Of a DNA stretch of 64,000 nucleotides, positions 18,784-27,441 are shown piece by piece; the stretch's first letter is position 1, and each line of letters opens with the position of its first letter. Below the pieces are notes generated by a model. It ran no database searches. It was not told where the DNA came from and saw nothing but the letters and a program-made list of their open reading frames with translations. Position numbers and translations under genes: made by a program. The stretch is taken from assembly GCA_018402565.1 (NCBI GenBank), contig JAGYIQ010000002.1, positions 434,001 through 498,000 on the forward strand. The letters are read 5' to 3'. This DNA is from Pirellulaceae bacterium (GTDB lineage Bacteria; Planctomycetota; Planctomycetia; Pirellulales; Pirellulaceae).

Positions 18784-19536
18784 TCAGTCAACGTCGGCAT
18801 ATGCCTCGGCAATTTCCTCCGCCAGAGACTGCTTGAGGAAACGACTAAAATGTTTCAGCTGAAAAGACAAAGTGGCTGTCAGGATCAGGTAGGTTAACAT
18901 GGTCATGATTAACAACAGGCCCACGATAGCAAGCGGCAACCAGGCCCAGGCCGGTGGCATCAAACCCGCCATATTTCCAGAAAAGAAGGCAAGCCCCATC
19001 GCACCCACAGCCATCGCGCCCGTGGCGATCCCCATGAAATAGGAAACACGGGCGCCGATCAACTTGGCCAAATAAGCAAAGAATCCCAACAGCATCAGAA
19101 ACCCAACCAGCACTAGAATCGAGGCAGCTCCCCGTGCCGATTCGCCAATCACGGGGACATCGCGCACCAAACGGAAGAGAAAGGCAACGATGTCACAGCC
19201 CAAGGACCCTGTGAGCAAATAGCGTTTCTGCACAGCCAAAGTAAACGCCAGACAGTGCTGTTTACCCGAAAAATAGATCCAAGCGCCAGCAATCGAACAC
19301 AGCAGTACCGGCAGACTCAGGCGAGGATCCCGCAATAGTTGCAGCATGGCCGCGTCAAAAAACGCGGCGATGATCGGCAAGTAGATCCCCAGCAGCGCTA
19401 CCGTTACCAACAGGGACCCGATAAAAATTCGCCACAAGCCCACCGAGAACTGCTCGATGGCATTCGCCGTCTCTTGCTGCTCACCCCAGGAAAGTTGAGG
19501 GTTCGAAGGATCTGCAAAGATCGGTGAATTGCCCAC
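18784..19536 (-). CDS. Multi-pass membrane protein downstream of fabF
   Basis: About 250 residues with six or so hydrophobic segments (LLVTVALLGIYLPIIAAFF, LPVLLCSIAGAWIYF, ILVLVGFLMLLGFFAYL, AIVGLLLIMTMLTYLIL). Family not recognised; similar proteins are common as hypothetical genes in planctomycetes. The frame is open into fabF up to 19611, but the GTG at 19536 has a GAGG box 6 bases upstream and starts 22 bases past the fabF stop, so that start is preferred. Probably the last gene of the fab transcript, although a role in lipid metabolism is only suggested by position. Confidence 0.65.
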   Translation of the reverse strand: MGNSPIFADPSNPQLSWGEQQETANAIEQFSVGLWRIFIGSLLVTVALLGIYLPIIAAFFDAAMLQLLRDPRLSLPVLLCSIAGAWIYFSGKQHCLAFTLAVQKRYLLTGSLGCDIVAFLFRLVRDVPVIGESARGAASILVLVGFLMLLGFFAYLAKLIGARVSYFMGIATGAMAVGAMGLAFFSGNMAGLMPPAWAWLPLAIVGLLLIMTMLTYLILTATLSFQLKHFSRFLKQSLAEEIAEAYADVD

Positions 19537-19558
19537 GGTGGTCCTCGCTTCGTCCCTT

Positions 19559-20800
19559 TTAGCCGTTAAATTTGCGAATGATAATCGAGGCGTCATGACC
19601 GCCGAAGCCAAAGCTGTTGCTCATGGCATAATCGATGACCCGCGACTTGGGCACGTTGGGTGTATAATCCAGGTCGCAGTCGGGATCCGGGTTCTCTAGA
19701 TTGATGGTTGGCGGTACGGTCTCGGTCTCGATGGCCTTGCAGCAAAAGACCAACTCGATCCCGCCGCTGGCCCCCAGCGAATGTCCCAACTGACTCTTGG
19801 TACTACTGACGCTGACGTCGTAGGCATGGGGACCGAAGACTCGCTTGATCGCGACCGTCTCGGCCTTGTCCCCCAAGGGGGTACTGGTCCCATGGGCGTT
19901 GATGTAATCGATCTTGTCGGCCGATAGTCCCGCATCGACTAACGCTTCCCGCATGGCCTCGGCCGCCCCAGTGCCTTCCAAATCGGGCTGCGTGATGTGA
20001 TTGCCGTCCGCCGTGGTCGCAAACCCGACCACCTCAGCATAGATCCGCGCCCCACGAGCTTTGGCAAACTCCAACTCCTCGAAGACCACGATGCCAGCCC
20101 CTTCGCTCAACACAAACCCGTCCCGCTCCCGATCGAACGGGCGACTGGCGCGTTGCGGTTCGTCCACTCGACTGGAGAGAGCCTTCATGTTTTGAAACGC
20201 CGACAAGCCCATCCGCGTCATGGCCGCTTCGGCACCGCCAGTCAGCATGACATCGGCCGCGCCGCATTGAATCAACCGCAGGGCCTCGCCGGCCGCGTTC
20301 GTGGCACTGGCGCAGGCCGTCGCCGTCGAAAAGTTCGGCCCCTTGAGCCCGTACCGAATCGACAAGCAGGCGCCCGCCGCATTGAGCATCATCCGCGGGA
20401 CCGTCATCGGCGAAACCCGATGCGGACCCTCTTGGATCAATTTGCCAATCTGCTCCTCGATCGTCTGCAAACCGCCAATTCCCGAACCCAAGACCACGCC
20501 GGCACGGTACGGATTCATGGTCGAAAAGTCCAAACCCGAATCGGTCACCGCGTCGACACCCGCCACCAACGCAAATTGCGTGAAGCGATCGATTCGCTTC
20601 TCTTCTTTCTTGTCGATGTAAGCTGTTGAATCAAAGTCCAACACATCACCACCGAAATTGACACGCATGTCCGAGACATCGAACAATTTGATCCCGTGGA
20701 TGCCGCTTTCGCCGTTAAGTATTCGGTTCCAGCAATCGTCCAGCCGGCAGCTGAGTGGCGTAACAACCCCCATACCGGTAATGACAACGCGACGTCTCAT
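19559..20800 (-). CDS. fabF: 3-oxoacyl-ACP synthase II
   Basis: 413 residues. Elongating condensing enzyme of type II fatty-acid synthesis: acyl-Cys enzyme plus malonyl-ACP gives 3-oxoacyl-ACP. The Cys-His-His triad is visible: TACASATNAAGEA (near 165), NAHGTSTPLGD (near 305) and SQLGHSLGASG (near 342). N-terminal RRRVVITGMGVVTPLS and C-terminal NSFGFGGHDASII are family signatures. ATG at 20800 has GAGG 7 bases upstream. It follows acpP in the same direction after 137 bases. Confidence 0.96.
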   Translation of the reverse strand: MRRRVVITGMGVVTPLSCRLDDCWNRILNGESGIHGIKLFDVSDMRVNFGGDVLDFDSTAYIDKKEEKRIDRFTQFALVAGVDAVTDSGLDFSTMNPYRAGVVLGSGIGGLQTIEEQIGKLIQEGPHRVSPMTVPRMMLNAAGACLSIRYGLKGPNFSTATACASATNAAGEALRLIQCGAADVMLTGGAEAAMTRMGLSAFQNMKALSSRVDEPQRASRPFDRERDGFVLSEGAGIVVFEELEFAKARGARIYAEVVGFATTADGNHITQPDLEGTGAAEAMREALVDAGLSADKIDYINAHGTSTPLGDKAETVAIKRVFGPHAYDVSVSSTKSQLGHSLGASGGIELVFCCKAIETETVPPTINLENPDPDCDLDYTPNVPKSRVIDYAMSNSFGFGGHDASIIIRKFNG

Positions 20801-20937
20801 TCAGTGGCCTCTAATCCAAATCAGCTCCGGCTGGACACGCCACCGGCAGGGCACAGCCCGCCAGCACGTGATCAGCCGGTCGTTATCCCAACGCCCACCA
20901 CAGACGTTGGGAGGTCCTCGATCCGTCACCAATCCAA

Positions 20938-21177
20938 CTAGGCAGCCGTCGCTTTTTCAATCGCGTCAATGGCTTCACCCACCGTTTGGATCTTGTCCGT
21001 TTGGTCCTCGGGAATTCGGATGCCAAACTGCGATTCGAACTCCATCACCATTTCGACCAGGTCCAACGAATCGGCTCCCAAGTCATTGATAAAGTTCGAT
21101 TCACGGGTGATTTTGTCTTTATCCACACCAAGCTGCTCGGCTACGATGTCAATGACTCTTTCTTCGGTCGAGGCCAT
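20938..21177 (-). CDS. acpP: Acyl carrier protein
   Basis: 79-residue acidic protein. The phosphopantetheine serine lies in GADSLDLVEMVMEFE (Ser about 38). The surrounding helix II and the tail EDQTDKIQTVGEAIDAIE are typical. A strong GGGAGG site precedes the ATG. It sits between fabG and fabF, as in many bacterial fab clusters, and carries the growing acyl chain for FabD, FabG and FabF. Confidence 0.97.
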   Translation of the reverse strand: MASTEERVIDIVAEQLGVDKDKITRESNFINDLGADSLDLVEMVMEFESQFGIRIPEDQTDKIQTVGEAIDAIEKATAA

Positions 21178-21339
21178 GGGCTTCGCCCTCCCTATCTTCT
21201 AATGAAAATGTGTGCAAATTCGGAACCAAAAGTACCCAAGGCCGCGCTCTGGGCAACCTCAGCCGACGTCACAAGATATCGGATTTTCCGGAAGATGGTC
21301 AAGGCTACCTAGCAAACCCAGGTAAACCCCCGGCCAAAC

Positions 21340-21440
21340 ACCCGCTTAACCCCACCCAGCTACCCAATGGTCGCCCCCCCACCCAGCTACCCAGCGGTCG
21401 CTCCCCGCCCAGCTGCCCGAGCCATGGGGGAGCCCCCCAA
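21340..21440. repeat. Degenerate short tandem repeat between fabG and acpP
   Basis: Three to four imperfect copies of a unit near CCACCCAGCTACCCAGCGGTCGCT fill part of the 274-base gap. No terminator with a T-run is visible. The gap could hold an internal acpP promoter, which is common because ACP is needed in excess. Confidence 0.6.
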
Positions 21441-21451
21441 GCCGCGAGCCT

Positions 21452-22213
21452 TTAGGCGATCATGCCACCATCGACCGTCAGGACCTGTCCAGTGACATAA
21501 CCCGCCGCGCGACTAGCCAGGAACAACACGCAGGCGGCCACCTCCTCCGGCTTGCCAATCCGAGCCGCCGGAATGCGTTTCTTGACCTCGTCCAGCAGGG
21601 CTGGCCCCAAGGCCTTGGTCATATCGCTTTCGATGAAACCGGGTGCCACGGCATTGACCGTCACGTTGCGTTTCCCCAACTCCTTGCTCAACGAGCGAGT
21701 CATGCCAATCAATCCAGCCTTGGAGGCCGAGTAGTTGCATTGGCCGGCATTGCCGATCAATCCCGAGACACTGGCGATATTGATGATTCGGCCATAGCGA
21801 GCCCGCATCATGAACCGCGAGGCCGCCCGAGTGAACAAAAACGCACCCCGCAGGTTCGTATTGATCACATCATCCCATTGATCGTCGCTCATGCTGGGCA
21901 ACAAGGTATCGCGAGTGATGCCAGCGTTGTTGACCAAGATGCTCAGCTTCCCGTGCTGCTCCGCCACCGATTCGATCAGGGCGTCGACCGCCTCGCGTTG
22001 ACTCACGTCACAGGGGCGAATCTCCCCTTGCCCGCCAGCCGCACTGATCGCGTCCATGGTCTCCTGCAACTTGGCCGCATTGCGAGCCACCGCCACCACA
22101 TGGGCGCCGCTGGCGGCCAGAGCGATCGCCATGGCACGCCCCAATCCCTGCGAGGCGCCCGTGACCAAGGCCACTTGCCCCGACAGATCCACTTTCAATC
22201 CTAAGTCTTCCAT
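21452..22213 (-). CDS. fabG: 3-oxoacyl-ACP reductase
   Basis: 253-residue short-chain dehydrogenase/reductase, NADPH-dependent reduction of 3-oxoacyl-ACP. Nucleotide motif TGASQGLGRA near residue 19, NNAG near 95, catalytic Ser in ASVSG, YSASKAG (Tyr and Lys of the triad, near 160), then NAVAPGFIESDMT. AAGG lies 7 bases before the ATG. Gene order fabD-fabG-acpP-fabF makes FabG the safe choice among SDR enzymes. Confidence 0.95.
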   Translation of the reverse strand: MEDLGLKVDLSGQVALVTGASQGLGRAMAIALAASGAHVVAVARNAAKLQETMDAISAAGGQGEIRPCDVSQREAVDALIESVAEQHGKLSILVNNAGITRDTLLPSMSDDQWDDVINTNLRGAFLFTRAASRFMMRARYGRIINIASVSGLIGNAGQCNYSASKAGLIGMTRSLSKELGKRNVTVNAVAPGFIESDMTKALGPALLDEVKKRIPAARIGKPEEVAACVLFLASRAAGYVTGQVLTVDGGMIA

Positions 22214-22247
22214 TGTGTTACCTTATCCGACAAAAAAAGCCAGTCGA

Positions 22248-23159
22248 CTAATCCACCACGCCGCGGCAGGGGACCTTCCGCTCCGTGCGTTTCATCAACC
22301 CGCGCAAGACGCGACCTGGCCCCACCTCGTAAAACGTATCAAACCCCTGCCCAATCAAGTACCGGACCGAATCCTCCCAGCGAACTCGAGAACAGACCTG
22401 CTGAATCAACAATTGCCGGATCTCCTCCGGCTCCACATGCGGCTGCGCATCCACGTTGGAGACGACCACGATCTCCGGCCGAGCCAACTGGACCTCCGCC
22501 AAGGCTGCTGCCAGCCGCTCCACCGCGCTCGACATCAGCGCGGTATGAAAGGCCCCGGCCACCGCCAGTGGCACGGTCTTCATCGCTCCGGCCTGCGTGG
22601 CCAATTGGGCGGCCCGCTCGCAGGCGTCCGTGTGCCCAGAAATGGCGATGTTCCCCGGGCAGAGCAGATTGGCTACCTCCAACACCTGCCCAGCATCCCG
22701 AGCCTGATCGCAGATCTCCTCGACCTGCTGACGCTCCAGACCCAGTATACTGACCATCCCGCTGGGGTTGGCATCCGCCGCCGCTTGCATGGCTCGCCCC
22801 CGCTCCTGCACCACCCGCAGCCCATCCTCAAAACTCATCACACCAGCAAAAACCATCGCCGAGTACTCGCCGAGACTCAAGCCAGCGGCCGCCTGGCAAC
22901 TCAAGACCACGTCCGGCTCGTTCTGCCGCAGGACTTCCACCGCCGCCAAACTACAAACGAACAACGCCGGTTGGCTGACCTCGGTCGAATCCAATCGCTC
23001 GGCCGGCCCCTGCTGACACACGGCCAACAGGTCGTAGCCCAACACCTCGCTGGCCCGAGCAAATAACTCGGCCGCTCGCGGAGCCGCCTCGACAAACGGG
23101 CCCGCCATGCCCACCGACTGGGCCCCCTGCCCTGGAAACAAAAATGCAATTTTCGACAC
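22248..23159 (-). CDS. fabD: Malonyl-CoA:ACP transacylase
   Basis: About 303 residues. Transfers malonyl from CoA to ACP. N-terminal SKIAFLFPGQGAQSVGMA and nucleophile motif GLSLGEYSA (Ser near 95) are diagnostic; the catalytic His is in VAGAFHTALMS near 200. Several in-frame GTG codons (23168, 23165, 23159) could start it. 23159 gives MSKIAFLF, the usual family start, and I use it, but the ribosome-binding context is poor for all. First of the fab genes; 34 bases separate it from fabG. Confidence 0.93.
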   Translation of the reverse strand: MSKIAFLFPGQGAQSVGMAGPFVEAAPRAAELFARASEVLGYDLLAVCQQGPAERLDSTEVSQPALFVCSLAAVEVLRQNEPDVVLSCQAAAGLSLGEYSAMVFAGVMSFEDGLRVVQERGRAMQAAADANPSGMVSILGLERQQVEEICDQARDAGQVLEVANLLCPGNIAISGHTDACERAAQLATQAGAMKTVPLAVAGAFHTALMSSAVERLAAALAEVQLARPEIVVVSNVDAQPHVEPEEIRQLLIQQVCSRVRWEDSVRYLIGQGFDTFYEVGPGRVLRGLMKRTERKVPCRGVVD

Positions 23160-23341
23160 GACCACCACCCATGCAAGTCAGAACCAGCACCCCTCAACGC
23201 CAGCGTCCACAGCTCCCCCCAATCCAAACACCCCCACCCCGGCCGACCATCCGGCCCATCTGCCAAACACCGCCAAACTGCCCCCCAGAACGAGGAGGGC
23301 CCGTTATAGAGCCTGGCCAGCGGTTAGGGAAGATCGGTCGA

Positions 23342-24484
23342 TCAATCAAACAGCGTCCGCTGAGTCGCCCCGGACTTGGTTTCCACCGGGGCCACCGGCG
23401 GCAAATTCAAGTGCACAAACGCCTTGGGCGTCGCCACACGCCCCCGCGGCGTGCGGAGAATCAACTCGGATCGCAACAGGAATGGCTCCACATCGTCCGT
23501 CAACGTGTCCGGGGCCACATTCATCGTAGCAGCTATCGTATCGATCCCCGTCGGACCACCCCCACAAATGCGGATCAGCACCTCCAGATAACTGCGGTCC
23601 TGGTGATCCAACCCCAGATGATCGATCTTGACCATCCGCATGGCGTCCCGAGCCACCTCGAGCGACACGTGGCCATTGGCCCGACTTTGAGCATAGTCGC
23701 GAATCCACCGCAGCCGATTGTTGGCCACTCGCGGCGTCCCGCGACTGCGTCCAGCGATCTCTGCCGCCGCCGGAGCGTCCACCTTCACCTTGAGAATACT
23801 GGCGTTGCGATGAATGATCTGTTGCAACTCGACGTCAGAATAATACCCCAAGTGCTCGCGGATCTGAAAGCGATCCCGCAACGGGCCCGACAACATACCC
23901 GCTCGGGTCGTCGCCCCAATCAAGGTGAATGGCCGCAGTTGAAACGAGTGCGTCCGCGCGTTGATCCCCTCACCGATCACCATGTCGATGCGAAAGTCCT
24001 CCATCGCCGTGTAGAGGTACTCCTCCACCGCTTTGGGTATGCGATGGATCTCGTCGATGAATAGGACCTGATACGCCGACAAGTTGGTCAAACAGGGGAT
24101 CAAATCCTTGGGCGCCTTGAGCACCGGCCCCGAGAGAAACTCGACTGGCACGTTCATTTCCTGCGGGATCACCGTCGCAAAGGTCGTCTTACCCAACCCC
24201 GGCGGACCATCGAACAGGATATGCCCCAACGCCTCGCCGCGCCGCTTGGCAGCATCGATGGCAATCTGCAACCGCTCCTTGACTTCCAATTGCCCGATCA
24301 TCTCGGCCATCCGCCCCGGCCGTAGATTCCCCTCGTCGACACCAACTGCGGCCGCGTCGTCAACCGCTGCCGCCGGCTCTTCCGCCACCAGATCCGAGTC
24401 CACCTCGCTCGGCTGAACCACCGGCCGCTGGGCCGGCTGGTCCTCGGAGTCGTCGTCGCCGTTGATGATCGTTTCGCGTGTCAT
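23342..24484 (-). CDS. ruvB: Holliday junction branch-migration helicase
   Basis: 380 residues. Hexameric AAA+ motor that, with RuvA, drives branch migration at Holliday junctions. Walker A GPPGLGKT at 93-100, Walker B FIDEIHR at 142-148, sensor/arginine-finger region GATTRAGMLSGPLRDRF, and winged-helix C-terminus (GGGPTGIDTIAATMN, ELILRTPRGRVATPKAF) are all present. An acidic low-complexity extension of about 50 residues precedes the usual RuvB start (NLRPGRMAEMIGQ, where most members have LRP..L..FIGQ). No ruvA or ruvC adjoins. 174-182 gene-free bases separate it from fabD. Confidence 0.95.
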   Translation of the reverse strand: MTRETIINGDDDSEDQPAQRPVVQPSEVDSDLVAEEPAAAVDDAAAVGVDEGNLRPGRMAEMIGQLEVKERLQIAIDAAKRRGEALGHILFDGPPGLGKTTFATVIPQEMNVPVEFLSGPVLKAPKDLIPCLTNLSAYQVLFIDEIHRIPKAVEEYLYTAMEDFRIDMVIGEGINARTHSFQLRPFTLIGATTRAGMLSGPLRDRFQIREHLGYYSDVELQQIIHRNASILKVKVDAPAAAEIAGRSRGTPRVANNRLRWIRDYAQSRANGHVSLEVARDAMRMVKIDHLGLDHQDRSYLEVLIRICGGGPTGIDTIAATMNVAPDTLTDDVEPFLLRSELILRTPRGRVATPKAFVHLNLPPVAPVETKSGATQRTLFD

Positions 24485-24705
24485 GAGCCGATCGGGGGGG
24501 GAGAAAACCAGAAAACAGGGTGCCGCCGAGCTAAACTATATCAAAAACCTGTGACCAGCGAAAACCTAGGAATCCCTGTTTTCCGCCGCGACCCAACAGG
24601 GCTGCCACCGTTGGAACCTGCAACCGTTTGCGGGACTGGATCGGAAACGCTATTTTGGCACCCAGGCGATTTCGCCCCACCACCCCCACTTTGCAAGGCG
24701 CAGTC

Positions 24706-25776
24706 ATGATCGATCAAAACCAAGTGCTGACGGCACTGGAGAAGATACTGGATCCCGAAACCGGACGACCGCTGGGACAAACCCAGCAACTCAAGCAGAT
24801 CGACTGCCACAGCGATCGGCTGAGCGTCGCCATCGGCCTGACCTCGCACTCCGCCCCACTCCACAACGACGTCAAGCAACAAGCCACCGAGCGGTTGCAA
24901 CAAGCGTTTCCCCAAGTGCCGCAGATCCAGGTCGAGATAGTTCCCCATCAACGGGTCGTCCCCCAATTGGGTCAAGTCGGCCTCCGCTGCCGCAGCGTCA
25001 TCGCCGTCGGCTCCGGCAAAGGCGGCGTCGGCAAGAGCACGGTCGCCACCAGTCTGGCGTATAGCTTGAAAAAAATGGGCTGCCGAGTCGGATTGATGGA
25101 CGCGGATGTCTACGGCCCCAGCGTCCCGCAACTGACCGGCACCGCCGGGCAACTGCGACAAGAAGACGGCAAGATCCAACCCCTGATGCAAGACGGCATG
25201 CCGATCGTCAGCATCGGCTTTATGGTGCCCGCCGATCAAGCGATTATCTGGCGCGGCCCCATGCTGCATTCGGCCGTCACCCAATTCCTCCGCGATACCG
25301 CCTGGGGCGAACTGGATTATTTGATCATCGACATGCCGCCCGGCACTGGCGACATCGCCCTGACCCTTTCGCAACTCTTGCCGCTCTCGGGCGCCGTAGT
25401 TGTCTGCACCCCCCAAAAGGTCGCACTACTGGACGCCGTCAAAGCCATCGCCATGTTCCGCAAAGTCAAAATCCCAATCGTGGGCATCGTCGAAAACATG
25501 AGTGGCTTCCTCTGCCCCGACAATCACAAGCGCTACGACATCTTTGGCTCCGGTGGAGCGCGCCAATTGGCCGAAGATGCCGAGATCCCGTTCCTGGGTG
25601 ACATCCCGATCACCCTATCGATGCGCGAACGCGGCGATGAAGGCACCACCCAAGAAAATCTGGAGGACCCAACCGTCGCCCCCTTCATCGACAAGATCGC
25701 CTATCAAGTCGCGCGGAGAATCGCCGATCAAGTTCGCTCCGCACCCGCGACACCCCAACTCCCCGTCCTCGGCTAA
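24706..25776 (+). CDS. mrp: Mrp/NBP35 family iron-sulfur carrier ATPase
   Basis: 356 residues. Putative Fe-S cluster carrier of the ParA/MinD superfamily. N-terminal MIP18/DUF59-like domain (about 1-90), then deviant Walker A GSGKGGVGKST near 102, VGLMDADVYGPSVPQLTG, and DMPPGTGDIALTLSQ. In the C-terminal position where many Mrp proteins have CxxC, the sequence is GFLCPDNHKRYDIFG, with only one Cys; homologues lacking this pair do exist. ATG at 24706 has AAGG at good spacing; the frame is open upstream to 24628. Divergent from ruvB. Confidence 0.93.
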   Translation: MIDQNQVLTALEKILDPETGRPLGQTQQLKQIDCHSDRLSVAIGLTSHSAPLHNDVKQQATERLQQAFPQVPQIQVEIVPHQRVVPQLGQVGLRCRSVIAVGSGKGGVGKSTVATSLAYSLKKMGCRVGLMDADVYGPSVPQLTGTAGQLRQEDGKIQPLMQDGMPIVSIGFMVPADQAIIWRGPMLHSAVTQFLRDTAWGELDYLIIDMPPGTGDIALTLSQLLPLSGAVVVCTPQKVALLDAVKAIAMFRKVKIPIVGIVENMSGFLCPDNHKRYDIFGSGGARQLAEDAEIPFLGDIPITLSMRERGDEGTTQENLEDPTVAPFIDKIAYQVARRIADQVRSAPATPQLPVLG

Positions 25777-25849
25777 ACAACCGGGCAAAATACGGGGCAA
25801 ACCTAAAAGGCCCCGAGCACAAGCCGAGTCGCGAGTATTCGCGCAGACC

Positions 25850-25883
25850 AAAAAAACAGAGCCTCCCCAAAGTGGGGGGCTCT
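25850..25883 (-). terminator. Rho-independent terminator of the histone-like gene
   Basis: On the minus strand, a GC-rich hairpin (25883-25874 with 25868-25858, loop of 5, one bulge) is followed after one or two bases by seven T (25856-25850). It lies about 130 bases beyond the stop of the Lys/Ala-rich peptide gene. The hairpin itself could also slow plus-strand transcripts from mrp. Confidence 0.75.
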
Positions 25884-26011
25884 TCTCGTTGTTTCAAGAT
25901 GAAGTGCTTTTCACCATCGATGTCCGGGACCCGAATACCGGGGACTCAAGAGCCCCGAGAGTCGTGACACCTGCTCAGCAGGCGACCTCCCAGACCAGGA
26001 AGGGACAGAAA

Positions 26012-26125
26012 CTACTTCTTCTTCTTGACAGCCTTCTTGGCAGCAGCCTTCTTAGGAGCTGCGGCTTTCTTGGCAGCCTTCTTAGGAGCTGCGGCTTTCT
26101 TCGGGGCGGCTTTCTTCTTAGCCAT
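26012..26125 (-). CDS. 37-residue Lys/Ala-rich histone H1-like peptide
   Basis: A complete small gene: MAKKKAAPKK then repeats of AAAPKKAAKK ending in VKKKK, made almost only of Lys, Ala and Pro. A perfect GGAGG (26134-26138) lies 8 bases upstream of the ATG and a good terminator follows downstream. Composition and KKAA/PKK repeats match the tail of histone H1 and bacterial H1-like proteins (HctB, AlgP type), so DNA or RNA binding in the nucleoid is inferred. The repeats are also near-identical at the base level (18- to 30-base units), so copy number may vary between strains. Planctomycetes often encode such proteins, usually longer. Confidence 0.8.
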   Translation of the reverse strand: MAKKKAAPKKAAAPKKAAKKAAAPKKAAAKKAVKKKK

Positions 26126-26238
26126 GATGACGTCCTCCATAAAACAAACTTGGCAATCCAATCGCCTTGTTAAAAAGCAAAACCATCGGTTGCCGGTTTA
26201 CAAAACCTATCCGATGTCAGTGTCTTGCCATCCCAAAC

Positions 26239-26490
26239 TCATGTCGCCGCTTCAGTCATCCACCGAGCATCAACGTTGGCCGACTCAAGAGCCAGCAACC
26301 CTTCTGCACGATCGATTTCTTTCTGCGTCAACCGCGAGCCTGTGATCGCGGGAGTCATCTCGTCCGTCCTTGAAATGTCCTGCAGCGACATCAATGTCAG
26401 CGCTTTTCATTCCTTGGTAGATGACTCCGATCCACATCCCATCGGATCCACGTCTAATGTTGTACGGAGCGGCGCACTATTTTTCAACAT
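26239..26490 (-). other. Two possible very short genes
   Basis: Two consecutive minus-strand frames have good starts. The first, 26490-26407 (27 residues, MLKNSAPLRTTLDVD...), has GGGAGGAG 7 bases upstream. The second, 26358-26239 (39 residues, MTPAITGSRLTQKEIDRAEG...), has AAGGA 8 bases upstream. Neither is recognised. They could be real small proteins, a leader peptide, or pieces of a decayed gene. Apart from these I see nothing in the 520-base gap. Confidence 0.3.
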
Positions 26491-26648
26491 GATTTCTCCT
26501 CCCGAACGCAATTTTTATCAAAATTTTTTTCAGTCCCCCCCGCGGTCGGTCGCGCGGTCAGTCCACATCAACAAACTTTGCAACGTGTAGCAACACGTTC
26601 CAGCGCATCAAATTGACATCCACAAACGAACGTTGAACGACATCCCGA

Positions 26649-27359
26649 CTACCAACGGGAAGATCCTTGCTGCAATTCCATGAAGTTATGCACGGTGATA
26701 TAGGCGAGAAAGACACCAGTAAAGAAGCTGCCCGCCTGAAAGAACAACACTGCCAATACACCGCCCGTAATGATACTGATCCACAGCGCCGTGATGTCTC
26801 CTTGATAGTGTCCTTGAAAGATCCGCGTAAAGCCTTGGCAGATTCGACCGCCATCCAGCGGCAAGATGGGCAGCAAGTTAAAGACCGGCCAAACCAAGTT
26901 GCAAACGGTCGCCACGTAAAAGACCGCCTCCCATGAGATCACTGGATTGAGCGGAAACTCTCGACCGTAACCCAGCAACAGAATCAAACCCAGCAGAACA
27001 AACTGCGCCAACGGCCCCGCAAAAGCGATCAAGATCTGATCCCACATGCCGCGACGAAAGGCCGATCCTCCGCCGACGGGCGTTGCGTAGCCACCCATGC
27101 CGTACAGCACCACGCGCGCTGGCATCCGATACCAGGCCATCATGGCCACATGCCCCAATTCGTGCACCAAAATCGAGCCAAACACCACGCCCAAACAGAC
27201 CAACAAGTTGACCAAGGGGTTCCCCCCGTCGAAATACCGCACCACGTCGTTGCCGAACAAGATCACGGCCATCAACCAGAAGTAGGGATGCACCATGACT
27301 GGCACCCCAAAGACCTGGAATCGGATCTCGTACCCCGTCTCTTCAACCTGAAACAACAT
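26649..27359 (-). CDS. Site-2 protease family (M50) membrane metallopeptidase
   Basis: 236 residues with about six hydrophobic segments. Zinc motif HELGH in FGSILVHELGHVAMM near residue 67, and the distal ligand motif NLLPILPLDGGRI near 172, as in short M50B peptidases. Intramembrane proteolysis of an unknown substrate, or a chaperone-like role, is inferred from family. It starts 82 bases after the lpxB stop in the same direction and may share its transcript. Confidence 0.88.
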   Translation of the reverse strand: MLFQVEETGYEIRFQVFGVPVMVHPYFWLMAVILFGNDVVRYFDGGNPLVNLLVCLGVVFGSILVHELGHVAMMAWYRMPARVVLYGMGGYATPVGGGSAFRRGMWDQILIAFAGPLAQFVLLGLILLLGYGREFPLNPVISWEAVFYVATVCNLVWPVFNLLPILPLDGGRICQGFTRIFQGHYQGDITALWISIITGGVLAVLFFQAGSFFTGVFLAYITVHNFMELQQGSSRW

Positions 27360-27441
27360 GCGGTTCCCTCAGCTAACTTCGCCGTCAACGCCCGTGGTGC
27401 CGCCCCTCATTCTAACACTGCGTCGCCGAGCACAGAGCCCA

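Noticed and set aside
22056..23066. 336-residue open frame on the plus strand
   Set aside because: Antisense to fabG and fabD; Arg/His/Pro-rich.
26225..26590. 121-residue plus-strand frame
   Set aside because: Opposite the two short minus-strand frames that have strong ribosome sites; its own start has none.
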